Assembly: GCA_017631375.1 (NCBI GenBank)
Contig: JAGBTK010000009.1
Span: forward strand, 18,522 to 82,521
DNA: 64,000 nt
From: Tidjanibacter sp.
GTDB taxonomy: Bacteria > Bacteroidota > Bacteroidia > Bacteroidales > Rikenellaceae
Direction: 5' to 3'
Shown here: piece after piece, positions 52,452-60,285 of the stretch
Layout: every line of letters starts with the position of its first letter
How positions within the stretch are numbered: position 1 is the stretch's first letter
The notes under the pieces: generated by a model
What the model was told of the DNA's origin: nothing
Databases searched by the model: none
The model's input: the letters and a program-made list of their open reading frames with translations, nothing else
Program-made: the position numbers and the translations under genes

Positions 52452-53021
52452 ATGGCAACAGCATCTGATATCAAAATCGGTATGTGCATCGATATGGACA
52501 ACAAGACTTTCCTCGTTGTCGATTTCCAGCACGTTAAGCCCGGCAAAGGTCCCGCTTTCATCCGTACCAAACTGAAAAACCTTGAGAATGGTCGCGTACT
52601 CGACAAGACCTATTCGTCGGTAAGTGAGCGTATTGAGCCCGTTCGCGTTGAGCGTCGCCCCTACCAGTTCACTTACGAGGATGATCTCGGCATCCACTTG
52701 ATGCATATGGAGACTTTCGAGGAGATTACCATTCCTAAGGATCTGATCAACAATGTCGATCTGATGACCGACGGTCAGACTCTGGAGGTTATGTTCCACA
52801 CCGAGAAGGAGACCGCTCTCACCGCTGAGTTGCCCCCCATCATCGATATGGAGGTTACCTACACCGAGCCCGGTGTGCGTGGCGATACCGCTTCGACCAA
52901 CTCGCTCAAGCCCGCTACCGTGAATACCGGTGCAACTATCAAGGTGCCCCTCTTCATCAACACCGGCGACAAGATTCGTGTTGATACCCGAACCCGCGAG
53001 TACTACGAGCGCATCAAGTAA
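52452..53021 (+). CDS. efp: Elongation factor P
   Basis: A 189-residue translation factor that relieves stalling at polyproline. There are three beta-barrel domains, with the N-terminal KOW-like loop HVKPGKGPAF placing the modifiable lysine at K32. The C-terminal domain ends TGDKIRVDTRTREYYERIK, matching the EF-P signature. Which modification pathway acts cannot be told from this window. It is monocistronic with a consensus promoter; an inverted-repeat element begins 3 nt after its stop. Confidence 0.96.
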   Translation: MATASDIKIGMCIDMDNKTFLVVDFQHVKPGKGPAFIRTKLKNLENGRVLDKTYSSVSERIEPVRVERRPYQFTYEDDLGIHLMHMETFEEITIPKDLINNVDLMTDGQTLEVMFHTEKETALTAELPPIIDMEVTYTEPGVRGDTASTNSLKPATVNTGATIKVPLFINTGDKIRVDTRTREYYERIK

Positions 53022-53024
53022 TTG

Positions 53025-53150
53025 AGCCAATATAATTGGTGAGTTTGGTGTTGGGGGAGCCTTGCCGACTACTCACATACGAAAAGTATGCTGTGTAGCC
53101 GTCAAGACTCCCCCGCCTAAAATTTCCTCAATCATCTGACTTTTTTTTGG
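53025..53150. repeat. Long imperfect inverted repeat after efp
   Basis: Closely related to the pfkA element (42845-42969): shared text includes ataattggtgagtttggtgttgg and gccgtcaagactcccccgcc. The arms meet at catacgaaaagtatg. From about 53143 to 53240 it is followed by a diverged third copy of the 106-bp repeat (gacccttttctattgagg ... ctccgtacta). Confidence 0.8.
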
Positions 53151-53280
53151 TCATAGACCCTTTTCTATTGAGGCATCGCAGATGCGTTTCTATTGAGGAG
53201 TGTGGTTGGGGATTGGTAAGTGGTTGCCTCCGTACTACCGAGTAATTTAAAATGCAAAATGCAAGATTCAAAATAGATTA

Positions 53281-53320
53281 AAACTGAGAGCAGTTCGATA
53301 CTGCTCTCAGTTTTTTTTGA
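53281..53320 (+). terminator. Terminator-like hairpin downstream of efp
   Basis: A 13-bp perfect stem (aaactgagagcag / ctgctctcagttt) followed by a run of T. It lies 260 nt after the efp stop, beyond the repeat elements. Confidence 0.75.
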
Positions 53321-53888
53321 TAGGGTGGATAAGGCAGATAGGAATAATAGGAATTGAAGAGAGTTAAAGGGAGATTAGGGCTTCTCCTTACTCTCCTTAA
53401 TTTTTTTAAACTCCTTAATCTCTCTGAATACTCTAATCTCCCTACTCTCCCTACTCTCCCCACTTTTCATCATCCTATCATCCTATCATATTCACGGGTA
53501 CGATTTTTCGTACCCGTGAATAGAAAAGTAGTTATCGGATACTAAATTATTTTAATGGATTCGAACGGCGAAGCCGTCGCGGGCGATACCTAACCAGAAA
53601 GATAAAGGATAAGTTTTGCACCAAGTAAGTCCCCCTCTAAGGAGGGGGATTTAGGGGGTGGGTAAACGCTTATGGGATTGCCGTTAGGCAAATCCCTCTC
53701 TTTCCCAAAGGTGTTTGCAAGGGCAAAGGGTATCGTTTTTGTAGAGAGGGATTGGCGCGCTACGCTTGCCCATCCCTTGTCGCTTGCCGCGAGGGCCCTT
53801 GCAAACAGCAAAGTGCCACGAACTCTATTAGAGTTCTTTTTGTCTACACAAGCGACTTAGTGAGTAAACTCCCAAGTCGCTTGCATAA
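53321..53888. repeat. Hairpin- and repeat-rich gene-free region
   Basis: Low-complexity ctcctta/gaataatagg DNA occupies 53337-53462. A 12-13 bp perfect hairpin ttcacgggtacga / tcgtacccgtgaa lies at 53491-53520, and cccccttagag-like pairing tccccct/aggggga near 53630. tttgcaagggc and gcccttgcaaa are inverted at about 53715 and 53796, and caagcgactt / aagtcgcttg lies at 53849-53883. I see no coding region. Confidence 0.6.
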
Positions 53889-53920
53889 ACAAAAAAACCT
53901 CTGCAAAATTGCAGAGGTTT
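53889..53920 (-). terminator. Terminator of tRNA-Ser
   Basis: The stem aaacctctgc / gcagaggttt (53895-53904 with 53911-53920), with a T run on the minus strand, lies 20 nt after the tRNA 3' end. Confidence 0.8.
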
Positions 53921-53940
53921 TCGTGGCACTTTGCCCTTTG

Positions 53941-54025
53941 CGGAAAGAGAGGGATTCGAACCCCCGGACCCGTGAAGATCAACGGTTTTCAAGACCGCCG
54001 CATTCGACCACTCTGCCATCTTTCC
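53941..54025 (-). tRNA. tRNA-Ser (anticodon UGA)
   Basis: An 85-nt class II tRNA. The acceptor stem GGAAAGA/TCTTTCC is fully paired with discriminator G. The anticodon loop CTTGAAA gives anticodon TGA. It has a long variable arm and a T loop TTCGAAT. CCA is not encoded. Confidence 0.95.
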
Positions 54026-54061
54026 GGATATGTCGCTCTGCAATAGACTCTCAGAGCGCGA

Positions 54062-54069
54062 CAAAAATA
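54062..54069 (-). promoter_or_regulatory. -7 box TATTTTTG for tRNA-Ser
   Basis: A minus-strand TAnnTTTG match about 37 nt before the tRNA. The short leader contains a tgtcg-ctctg hairpin (about 54031-54063). Confidence 0.5.
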
Positions 54070-54103
54070 CGACCTTATTTCAAAATTTGCAATTCCTTTC
54101 CTG

Positions 54104-54607
54104 CTATTTCTCCTTAGAGTTGCATTTTTCTTCCATTTCGTGCTCTGTCAGGCACTCACAGAAGTGGAATTGCTCCCTCGCCTTCTCCTGCGGGAAGATG
54201 AAGAAGGTACACACCACCTTGGTGCAAGCCTCGCCCGCACCATCATAGATCATCGCCTCGATATCTACCAGATTGCGCTTCTGCTCAATCATATGTGCGC
54301 GCAGGGTCACCTTGCCGGTCGAGATGCGCACGGGTTTCATATATCTTACCTCCATTCGCGAGGTGACACCTGCCGTCTGAAATTTGCGCGAGATTACCCA
54401 GCCGCAAATCTCATCGGCCAGCGTTGCCTGCACACCACCGTGTAGCGTATCGACCCACCCCTGAACATTGTCGTTGGGCTGCCACTCCACCACCACATCG
54501 TCGCCATCCTCAAAGAACTCCATATGGAGTCCTATGGGGTTGTGGGGCGCACAGCCAAAACAATTATATCCTTCGAGTCCTATGTATGGATTGATAAGTT
54601 TTTCCAT
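54104..54607 (-). CDS. PaaI-type hotdog thioesterase
   Basis: A 167-residue hotdog-fold protein. The catalytic-type segment is WVDTLHGGVQATLADEICGW, with SRMEVRYMKPVRISTGKVTLRAHMIE after it. The N-terminal CFGCAPHNPIGLHMEF motif is typical of a PaaI/YiiD-like subgroup. It probably hydrolyses an acyl-CoA; the substrate is unknown. The frame continues to TTG 54631, but that codon lies in a TACCTTTG promoter box, so I start at ATG 54607. It is divergent from the DUF1893 gene. Confidence 0.85.
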   Translation of the reverse strand: MEKLINPYIGLEGYNCFGCAPHNPIGLHMEFFEDGDDVVVEWQPNDNVQGWVDTLHGGVQATLADEICGWVISRKFQTAGVTSRMEVRYMKPVRISTGKVTLRAHMIEQKRNLVDIEAMIYDGAGEACTKVVCTFFIFPQEKAREQFHFCECLTEHEMEEKCNSKEK

Positions 54608-54628
54608 AAGTTGAGTAAATTGTTCGGG

Positions 54629-54636
54629 CAAAGGTA
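54629..54636 (-). promoter_or_regulatory. -7 box TACCTTTG for the thioesterase gene
   Basis: A minus-strand TAnnTTTG match; the start is near 54622, 15 nt before the ATG. It rules out the longer TTG start. Confidence 0.55.
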
Positions 54637-54655
54637 GTAATAATCTGCTAACCTC

Positions 54656-54685
54656 TTTGCTCTCTCGAAAAAAACATTAACTTTG
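54656..54685 (+). promoter_or_regulatory. Promoter of the DUF1893 gene set
   Basis: TTTG (54656-54659), 18 nt, then TAACTTTG (54678-54685). The start is near 54692 with a leader of about 46 nt. Confidence 0.65.
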
Positions 54686-54737
54686 TGGTGACAAAGTGTC
54701 CTCAACAAATCATTTTTTTAGACCTTAACCCCATATT

Positions 54738-55163
54738 ATGACCGACCAACCCACCATAGAGCGTGCTGTGGAGTTGCTCCGTAGCGGCGACTACACCATC
54801 GCTATCCTCACCTCGTCGGGTGAGGCGGTGACCTCGCGTGAGCGTGGGGTGACTACGCTGATGCGTCTGCTTGCCGACAGACCTGAAGTGTTGCGATGTG
54901 CGGTGGTGGCAGATAAGGTGGTAGGCAGGGCGGCTGCGGCATTGTTCGTCGTTGGTGGTTGCCGAAGGCTACATACGGCGGTGCTGAGCCGTGCGGGCGA
55001 GGAGATGCTGCAAGGCTCAGCGGTGGAGTACACTTACGACACTCTTACCGAGGCGATTATCAACCGTCGCGGAGATGGCTTCTGCCCGATGGAGATGGCA
55101 ACGGCAGAGGCTGCAACGGCAGAGGCTGCCTACGCTATACTCAAAGAACGAGTGACATTATAA
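54738..55163 (+). CDS. DUF1893 family protein
   Basis: A 141-residue cytoplasmic protein. The text SGEAVTSRERGVTTLMRLLADRPEVL, VADKVVGRAAAALFVVGG and RRGDGFCPMEMAT fits DUF1893, a deaminase-like-fold family of unknown activity. Near the C-terminus a perfect 15-nt tandem duplication (55098-55112 and 55113-55127) repeats Ala-Thr-Ala-Glu-Ala. It is the first of three plus-strand genes with an ECF S component and a DUF362 protein. Confidence 0.8.
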   Translation: MTDQPTIERAVELLRSGDYTIAILTSSGEAVTSRERGVTTLMRLLADRPEVLRCAVVADKVVGRAAAALFVVGGCRRLHTAVLSRAGEEMLQGSAVEYTYDTLTEAIINRRGDGFCPMEMATAEAATAEAAYAILKERVTL

Positions 55164-55218
55164 AGAATTAAAAAACAATACAAAACACACCTAAAGAATT
55201 AATTTTAATCAAAAGGCT

Positions 55219-55722
55219 ATGAACAAAACCTATTCGCTTTCGCTTCGAAATGCGCAGAGTTGGCTGCTTGCCTCGATCTTTGTCCTCGGCAATATCGCTC
55301 TGCCACAGCTCTGCCACCTCATTCCACAGGGTGGCCTGATTCTGCTTCCTATCTACTTCTTCACCCTCATTGCTGCCTATAAGTATGGCTTTGGTGTGGG
55401 TGTGGTGACTGCGGTGCTCTCGCCCGTTATCAACTCGTTGCTTTTCGGTATGCCCGTAGCGGCTATGCTGCCCATCATCCTTGTTAAGTCGCTCTTGCTG
55501 GCTGGTGGTGCTGCTCTGGTGGCTCGCCGTATGGGTCGCGTTACTGTGTTGGCACTTGTGGCTGTTGTGCTTGGCTATCAGGTTGTTGGCTCGCTTGCTG
55601 AGTGGGCGATGACCGGCTCGCTGGTGGCTGCTATGCAGGACTTCCGTCTGGGTCTGCCCGGTATGGCATTGCAGATTGTCGGTGGCTATGCAGTCATCAA
55701 GTATCTGCTCAAAACCCGATAG
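55219..55722 (+). CDS. ECF transporter S component-like membrane protein
   Basis: A 167-residue hydrophobic protein with about five or six transmembrane helices (16-33, 38-55, 58-75, 80-100, 108-128, 145-163). The conserved arrangement includes LLPIYFFTLIAAYKYGFGVGVVTAVLSPVINSLLFGMP. This resembles substrate-binding S components of energy-coupling-factor vitamin transporters. No EcfA/EcfT genes are adjacent, so it would rely on shared modules elsewhere. The substrate is unknown. Confidence 0.75.
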   Translation: MNKTYSLSLRNAQSWLLASIFVLGNIALPQLCHLIPQGGLILLPIYFFTLIAAYKYGFGVGVVTAVLSPVINSLLFGMPVAAMLPIILVKSLLLAGGAALVARRMGRVTVLALVAVVLGYQVVGSLAEWAMTGSLVAAMQDFRLGLPGMALQIVGGYAVIKYLLKTR

Positions 55723-55746
55723 GATTAGAGATTGTTAAACGGAAAA

Positions 55747-56649
55747 ATGAGCAAAACTATGGATAAATCGAAAGTCTATTTTACCCGCGAAATCTCTCCC
55801 GAGTCGCTGGTGAAGATGTATAAAATCCTGGGTCGCGAGGCTAAGGGTAAGGTGGCTGTGAAGATCTCGACCGGTGAGCCGGGTGGCAACCACTACCTCA
55901 AACCCGCATTTATCAAGGATCTTGTGAAGTTGGTAGATGGCACTATCGTTGAGTGCAACACCGCCTATGGTGGTGGCCGCGATAAGACCGAAGACCACCT
56001 CAAAGTGGTTGAGGCACACGGCTTTACTGCTATCGCTGAGGTAGATATTATGGATGCCGAGGGCGAGATGAAGTTGCCCGTTAAGGATACCAAACATATC
56101 AAGTATAACCTTGTGGGTGACCACCTCCCGCGCTACGACTTTATGATTAACCTCGCCCACTTCAAGGGCCACGTTGCTGCCGGTCTGGGCGGTGTGTTGA
56201 AGAATCAGTCGATTGGCGTTGCCTCCTCGCACGGTAAGGCATTGCTCCACTCCGCCGGTCGCACCGAGGACACCAGACTCGTCTGGAAACTCGAGGAGGA
56301 TCAAGACGGCTTCTTGGAGTCGATGGCTGCTGCTGCACAGAGCGTGGCAGAGTTCTTCGGCGATAACATCCTCTATATCAATGTGATGAACAATATCTCT
56401 ATCGACTGCGACTGCGACGCACACCCCGCACCTCCTGAGATTCAGGACATCGGTATCCTCTCCTCGCTCGACCCTGTGGCTCTCGACCAGGCTTGCTTGG
56501 AGCTGATCCACGGTGTGAAGTGCGACGAGCATAATAACAATAAGCCCCTGCTGGAGCGTATCGCCTCGCGCCACGGCGCTCACACCATAGACTACGCTGA
56601 GGTGCTCGGTATGGGCTCCAAAGAGTACGAACTTGTGGAGGTGGAGTAA
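55747..56649 (+). CDS. DUF362 domain protein
   Basis: A 300-residue protein. VAVKISTGEPGGNHYLKPAFIKDLV, VECNTAYGGGRDKTEDHLKV, NLAHFKGHVAAGLGGVLKNQSIG and GILSSLDPVALDQACLELI identify DUF362. Many DUF362 proteins carry a C-terminal ferredoxin domain; this one does not, although it has CDCDAH. The function is not known. I use ATG 55747; TTG 55732 and ATG 55759 are alternatives. It is 24 nt after the S component and ends before a good terminator. Confidence 0.8.
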   Translation: MSKTMDKSKVYFTREISPESLVKMYKILGREAKGKVAVKISTGEPGGNHYLKPAFIKDLVKLVDGTIVECNTAYGGGRDKTEDHLKVVEAHGFTAIAEVDIMDAEGEMKLPVKDTKHIKYNLVGDHLPRYDFMINLAHFKGHVAAGLGGVLKNQSIGVASSHGKALLHSAGRTEDTRLVWKLEEDQDGFLESMAAAAQSVAEFFGDNILYINVMNNISIDCDCDAHPAPPEIQDIGILSSLDPVALDQACLELIHGVKCDEHNNNKPLLERIASRHGAHTIDYAEVLGMGSKEYELVEVE

Positions 56650-56683
56650 CGCTACATCGGAGCAGAGAGATAACTACTTACTG

Positions 56684-56722
56684 ATAAGGCTTGCAGAGTT
56701 GTCGGCAAGCCTTATTTTTTTT
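56684..56722 (+). terminator. Terminator after the DUF362 gene
   Basis: An 11-bp perfect stem (ataaggcttgc / gcaagccttat) followed by a T run, between convergent genes. Confidence 0.85.
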
Positions 56723-56742
56723 GTCGGACAGGCAGCAGAGAG

Positions 56743-57876
56743 TCAGGCGGTTTCTACCACATAGTTTTGAACATCTTCGGCTGTTATCTCATTGCCACTG
56801 AGGATGATGAGGCGTTCCATCACATTGCGCAGTTCGCGGATGTTACCTCCCCAGGGCATCTTCCTCAGCTCTTCGACAGCCTCAGGCGAGAGAGGTTTTT
56901 CGGCAATGCCGTACTCGGCTGCGATGCGTGCCGAAAAGTGGGCAACAAGGGCGGGGATGTCGTCAAGCCGCTCCCCGAGGGGTGGCACATCAATCACAAT
57001 CACACTCAGTCGGTGGTAGAGATCCTCGCGGAAGTTGCCCTTGCGGATCTCCTCGCGCAGATTCTTATTTGTTGCCGCTAAGACTCGCACATCGACCTCG
57101 ATGTCTTTGTCACTGCCCACTCTGCTTACTCTGTTCTCCTGCAAGGCACGCAGTACCTTGGCCTGTGCCGAGAGACTCATATCGCCAATCTCATCCATAA
57201 AGAGAGTGCCACCAATGGCCTGCTCGAACTTCCCCTTGCGCTGGCGTATGGCGGAGGTGAAAGCCCCCTTCTCGTGGCCAAAGAGTTCGCTCTCAATCAG
57301 TTCCGAAGGTATTGCCGCACAATTCACCTCAATAAAAGGACCGGCTGCGCGGTTGCTCTTCTCGTGCAGCCAGCGCGCCACAAGCTCCTTGCCCGTACCG
57401 TTTGCTCCCGTGATCAGCACGCGTGCCTCGCTGGGTGCTACTCGCTCGATGAGCCGTTTGACACGCTCGATGCGTGGCGAAGAGCCGATGATAGGCTCAA
57501 CAGCGGTGTGGTGCGATGTGCGTCGCGTGCGCTGCGGTGGTGCTGCCACCACCACCTCCTCAGGGGCGTGGCTCAGCCTCTCGCGCACCACTCGCAGCAG
57601 ACGGTTCATATCTATCGGGCGGGTGATAACATCGTCAGCCCCTTTGTGGAGAAGTTCGACCACTCGTTCCACTTCGGCACAATCTGTGAGAGCAATCCAG
57701 GGCGATAGGCTGAGAGTCGCAAAGGACTCTTCGGCAATGGTGAGGTCATATCGCTTGCGCGAGGGGTCGGCACTCCCATCGGAGGTATCGACCGTGTAGC
57801 CCTCAAATTCAAGACGCTCTTTCAGGGTGTTGCGTATGGCACGCGAAGGGTCGATGACTAAAATTTTTTTACTCAT
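56743..57876 (-). CDS. Sigma-54 activator lacking a DNA-binding domain, with degenerate receiver
   Basis: A 377-residue bacterial enhancer-binding protein. Residues 1-100 form a receiver-like domain in which the phosphoacceptor position (DLTIAE) is E49 instead of Asp and the conserved KP is R86-P. The AAA+ domain follows (about 128-360) with Walker A at 157-163 (GANGTGK), the sigma-54 loop GAFTSA (204-209, variant of GAFTGA), LFMDEIGDM and the R-finger region. The protein ends at EITAEDVQNYVVETA, so the usual Fis-type HTH is missing. It should drive sigma-54 open-complex formation from solution or through a partner. Confidence 0.85.
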   Translation of the reverse strand: MSKKILVIDPSRAIRNTLKERLEFEGYTVDTSDGSADPSRKRYDLTIAEESFATLSLSPWIALTDCAEVERVVELLHKGADDVITRPIDMNRLLRVVRERLSHAPEEVVVAAPPQRTRRTSHHTAVEPIIGSSPRIERVKRLIERVAPSEARVLITGANGTGKELVARWLHEKSNRAAGPFIEVNCAAIPSELIESELFGHEKGAFTSAIRQRKGKFEQAIGGTLFMDEIGDMSLSAQAKVLRALQENRVSRVGSDKDIEVDVRVLAATNKNLREEIRKGNFREDLYHRLSVIVIDVPPLGERLDDIPALVAHFSARIAAEYGIAEKPLSPEAVEELRKMPWGGNIRELRNVMERLIILSGNEITAEDVQNYVVETA

Positions 57877-58156
57877 TATTTTATAGGTCTTGTTGCAACT
57901 CTCTGTTTTAATTTTTCACGCTCACATCTTACCCTCTCAACCACACCTCCTCCTGCAAGGTAAAATGAATAAAAATTTTGTGGTTTAGAAATTTAGCGTT
58001 AGATTTGTGGCAAAGTTAGTAAATCGAATCTCCCTCCAAAATGCGAGCCCGATTTCGTGTTGAGGGGTGCGAGAGCAAAAATAGGGGCTTTCCGTTGTAC
58101 TCCTTTTGGGTGCCCTAATACGACCTCCGGGTCGAAATCGTTTAATTCCAACTTAG
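57877..58156. other. AT-rich gene-free gap
   Basis: No coding frame is supported between the sigma-54 activator and the DUF4290 gene. An additional TAGATTTG box is present at 58000-58007, and cgatttcg/cgaaatcg are inverted near 58050 and 58133. Confidence 0.5.
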
Positions 58157-58164
58157 TATATTTG
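58157..58164 (+). promoter_or_regulatory. -7 box TATATTTG for the DUF4290 gene
   Basis: A TAnnTTTG match. The inferred start is near 58171, giving a leader of about 113 nt without an obvious riboswitch-like fold. Confidence 0.45.
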
Positions 58165-58283
58165 AAAAGTTAGTTTAGGGGTGTTAGTTGTGTCTGTGTG
58201 TGTGGCTCTTGTGTGTAGTATCTTAAAATCACTCCATCTGTCCAACGCTCATTAGCACTCCGAAGGTAAAATGATAAAAAAAT

Positions 58284-58937
58284 ATGAAGAAGAATTATAA
58301 TGTTGACCGCACCTCCCTCCAACTGCCGGAGTATGGTCGTCATATTCACGATATGGTTGACGAGCTGATGACCATCGAGAACCGTGCCGAGCGCAACCGC
58401 AGGGCGCGTGTGTTGGTGGCGATTATGGCTAACATCAAGCAGACCAGCAAGGAGAGCGGCAACCCTGAGCGCAGACTCTGGGACCATCTTTATATTATGT
58501 CGGACTTCAAACTCGACGTTGATGGACCATATCCTGTTCCCACTCCCAAGAGCCTTGCTCCCACCCCTGCGCGTATGCACTATCCTGAGGGTCGTATCGC
58601 GATGAAGCACTATGGTAAAAATGTGCGCAATGTGGTGCGCGTGTTGGAGAATCTGAAAAATCAGCAGGTGGTAGATACTATAACGGGCAATCTTGCTCGT
58701 TATATGCGTACCAAGAGCTATGAGTATAATCAGGAGCACCCCAACAACGAGGTGATCATAAAAGATATAAAGCGTATGGCTCTTGGCACTATTGAGGTGG
58801 ACGAAGAGGCAATCAGTTCGCTCAAAAGTGACTACAAACAGAACTTTACCCCCTATGGCAAGAAGGGTCAGTTCCAGAAGAAAAACAACAAGAACCAGAA
58901 AAACCAGAAGATTGTCATCAGAAGAAACCACAAGTAG
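58284..58937 (+). CDS. DUF4290 family protein
   Basis: A 217-residue protein beginning MKKNYNVDRTSLQLPEYGRHIHDMVDE and continuing IENRAERNRRARVLVAIMANI, the strongly conserved start of DUF4290, a Bacteroidetes family of unknown function. The C-terminal 40 residues are rich in Lys, Asn and Gln (KKNNKNQKNQKIVIRRNHK), a disordered basic tail suggesting nucleic-acid or ribosome contact (inference). It is probably monocistronic. Confidence 0.85.
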   Translation: MKKNYNVDRTSLQLPEYGRHIHDMVDELMTIENRAERNRRARVLVAIMANIKQTSKESGNPERRLWDHLYIMSDFKLDVDGPYPVPTPKSLAPTPARMHYPEGRIAMKHYGKNVRNVVRVLENLKNQQVVDTITGNLARYMRTKSYEYNQEHPNNEVIIKDIKRMALGTIEVDEEAISSLKSDYKQNFTPYGKKGQFQKKNNKNQKNQKIVIRRNHK

Positions 58938-59013
58938 ATTCCCGCGGCCGACCCGCTGAGCTCATAGTGAGCAAATTGGCGTGTGGTTGTGCTTATTTTT
59001 AGAAGAAAAAGAT

Positions 59014-59021
59014 TATCTTTG
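59014..59021 (+). promoter_or_regulatory. -7 box TATCTTTG for the thioredoxin-fold lipoprotein
   Basis: A consensus TAnnTTTG match 32 nt before the ATG at 59053. Confidence 0.6.
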
Positions 59022-59052
59022 TGGCAGTTTTTGAGAACCCCGAAAAGAAGAA

Positions 59053-60195
59053 ATGAAAAAGTTATTTGTAATTCTCAGTATAGCAGCACTTTGCGCTTGC
59101 TCGTCGAACAATGCTAAGGTAGAAGGTAAGTTTGTTGGCATGGAGTCCGACACCGTTACTGTTGAGCGCATTGGCGCACTCGCTTCGTCGGTTGCCGACA
59201 CTATCGTTGTTGACGAGAAGGGCGCGTTTAAGTTTAGCGTTGAGTTGCAGGGTGGCGAACCTTCGCTCTACACCTTCCACGCAGGCGGTCGCGACATCGT
59301 TCTGCTCCTCACCCCCGGTGACCGTATCCGCCTCAACTCGGCTGTTGGTATGGCGGGTGGCTACTCGGTTGAGGGCTCGGAGGAGTCCGAACTCATCCGC
59401 GAGGTGACCGATATCCTCAACAATGGCGCAGCACGCTTGGACTCGATTATGAATAACTATTCGCTTGAAAATATCTCCGAGGCTGAGCGCAAGAGCCTTA
59501 GCGAGAGCTATGCACGCGAGTACTACGCAGTGAAGCGTGAGCAGATCCGCTTCATCGTGGAGAACAGCGGCTCGCTCGCAGCACTCTATGCCCTCTATCA
59601 GCGTTTGCCCAACGACCCATACTTAGCAACAGGTGGCGAAGGCGATTTGGTGTACTACCGCTTGGTGGCTGACTCGGTGAGCGAGAAATATCCCACCTCC
59701 CCCTATCTGGCAACCCTCCGTCGTCAGTTGCAGGAGGCAACAAACAGTATCGAGATGCAGAAGACTCTGAGCGAGCTGATGGAGAACCCGATGCCCTATC
59801 CCGAGATTGCGATGAAGGATATGTTCGGCAAAGAGCACAAGCTCTCCTCAACACTCGGCAAGGTGGTTATCCTCGATTTCTGGACAACAGCTGACGCGAA
59901 CAGCAGTCTGAACAACGCCGAGATGAAGGATCTCTACGAGGAGTTCGCAGAGCAGGGCTTGGAGATCTTCCAGGTGTCGGTTGACAGCCAGAAGGCTTCG
60001 TGGGTGAATGCCACTCAGCAGCAGCGTCTGCCCTGGATCAGCGTGTGGGACAACGAGCAGATCAACACCGTTATCAACCACTACGCATTGCAGAGCGTAC
60101 CCGCTAACTTTGTTATCGACCGCGAGGGTAACATCATCGGTCGCAACGTGACCGACGATGCTCTCCGCCAGATGGTACGCAAAGCCCTCCGATAA
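59053..60195 (+). CDS. DUF4369/TlpA-like lipoprotein without active-site cysteines
   Basis: A 380-residue protein. The signal peptide has a lipobox at C16 (AALCAC). A DUF4369-like beta domain covers about 22-105, a helical linker 110-245, and a C-terminal AhpC/TlpA thioredoxin fold 248-380. In the thioredoxin fold the usual WCxxC after the first strand is replaced by LDFWTTADANSSLNNAE (275-290), with no cysteine, although the cis-Pro segment VPANFVID (P350) is kept. The only cysteines in the whole protein are C14 and C16. A redox role is therefore unlikely; it may act as a binding or scaffold protein. Confidence 0.82.
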   Translation: MKKLFVILSIAALCACSSNNAKVEGKFVGMESDTVTVERIGALASSVADTIVVDEKGAFKFSVELQGGEPSLYTFHAGGRDIVLLLTPGDRIRLNSAVGMAGGYSVEGSEESELIREVTDILNNGAARLDSIMNNYSLENISEAERKSLSESYAREYYAVKREQIRFIVENSGSLAALYALYQRLPNDPYLATGGEGDLVYYRLVADSVSEKYPTSPYLATLRRQLQEATNSIEMQKTLSELMENPMPYPEIAMKDMFGKEHKLSSTLGKVVILDFWTTADANSSLNNAEMKDLYEEFAEQGLEIFQVSVDSQKASWVNATQQQRLPWISVWDNEQINTVINHYALQSVPANFVIDREGNIIGRNVTDDALRQMVRKALR

Positions 60196-60285
60196 ATTTT
60201 TACCCCTTGGGTAGTGTTTTTCCCCATTGGCCTTGCAGACACTGCCGCAGATAGGGCATAAACAGCAAGACCGAAATGTGCAAAA

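Noticed and set aside
53828-54117. Short frames running through tRNA-Ser on both strands
   Set aside because: They read across a functional tRNA and its terminator and have no independent support.
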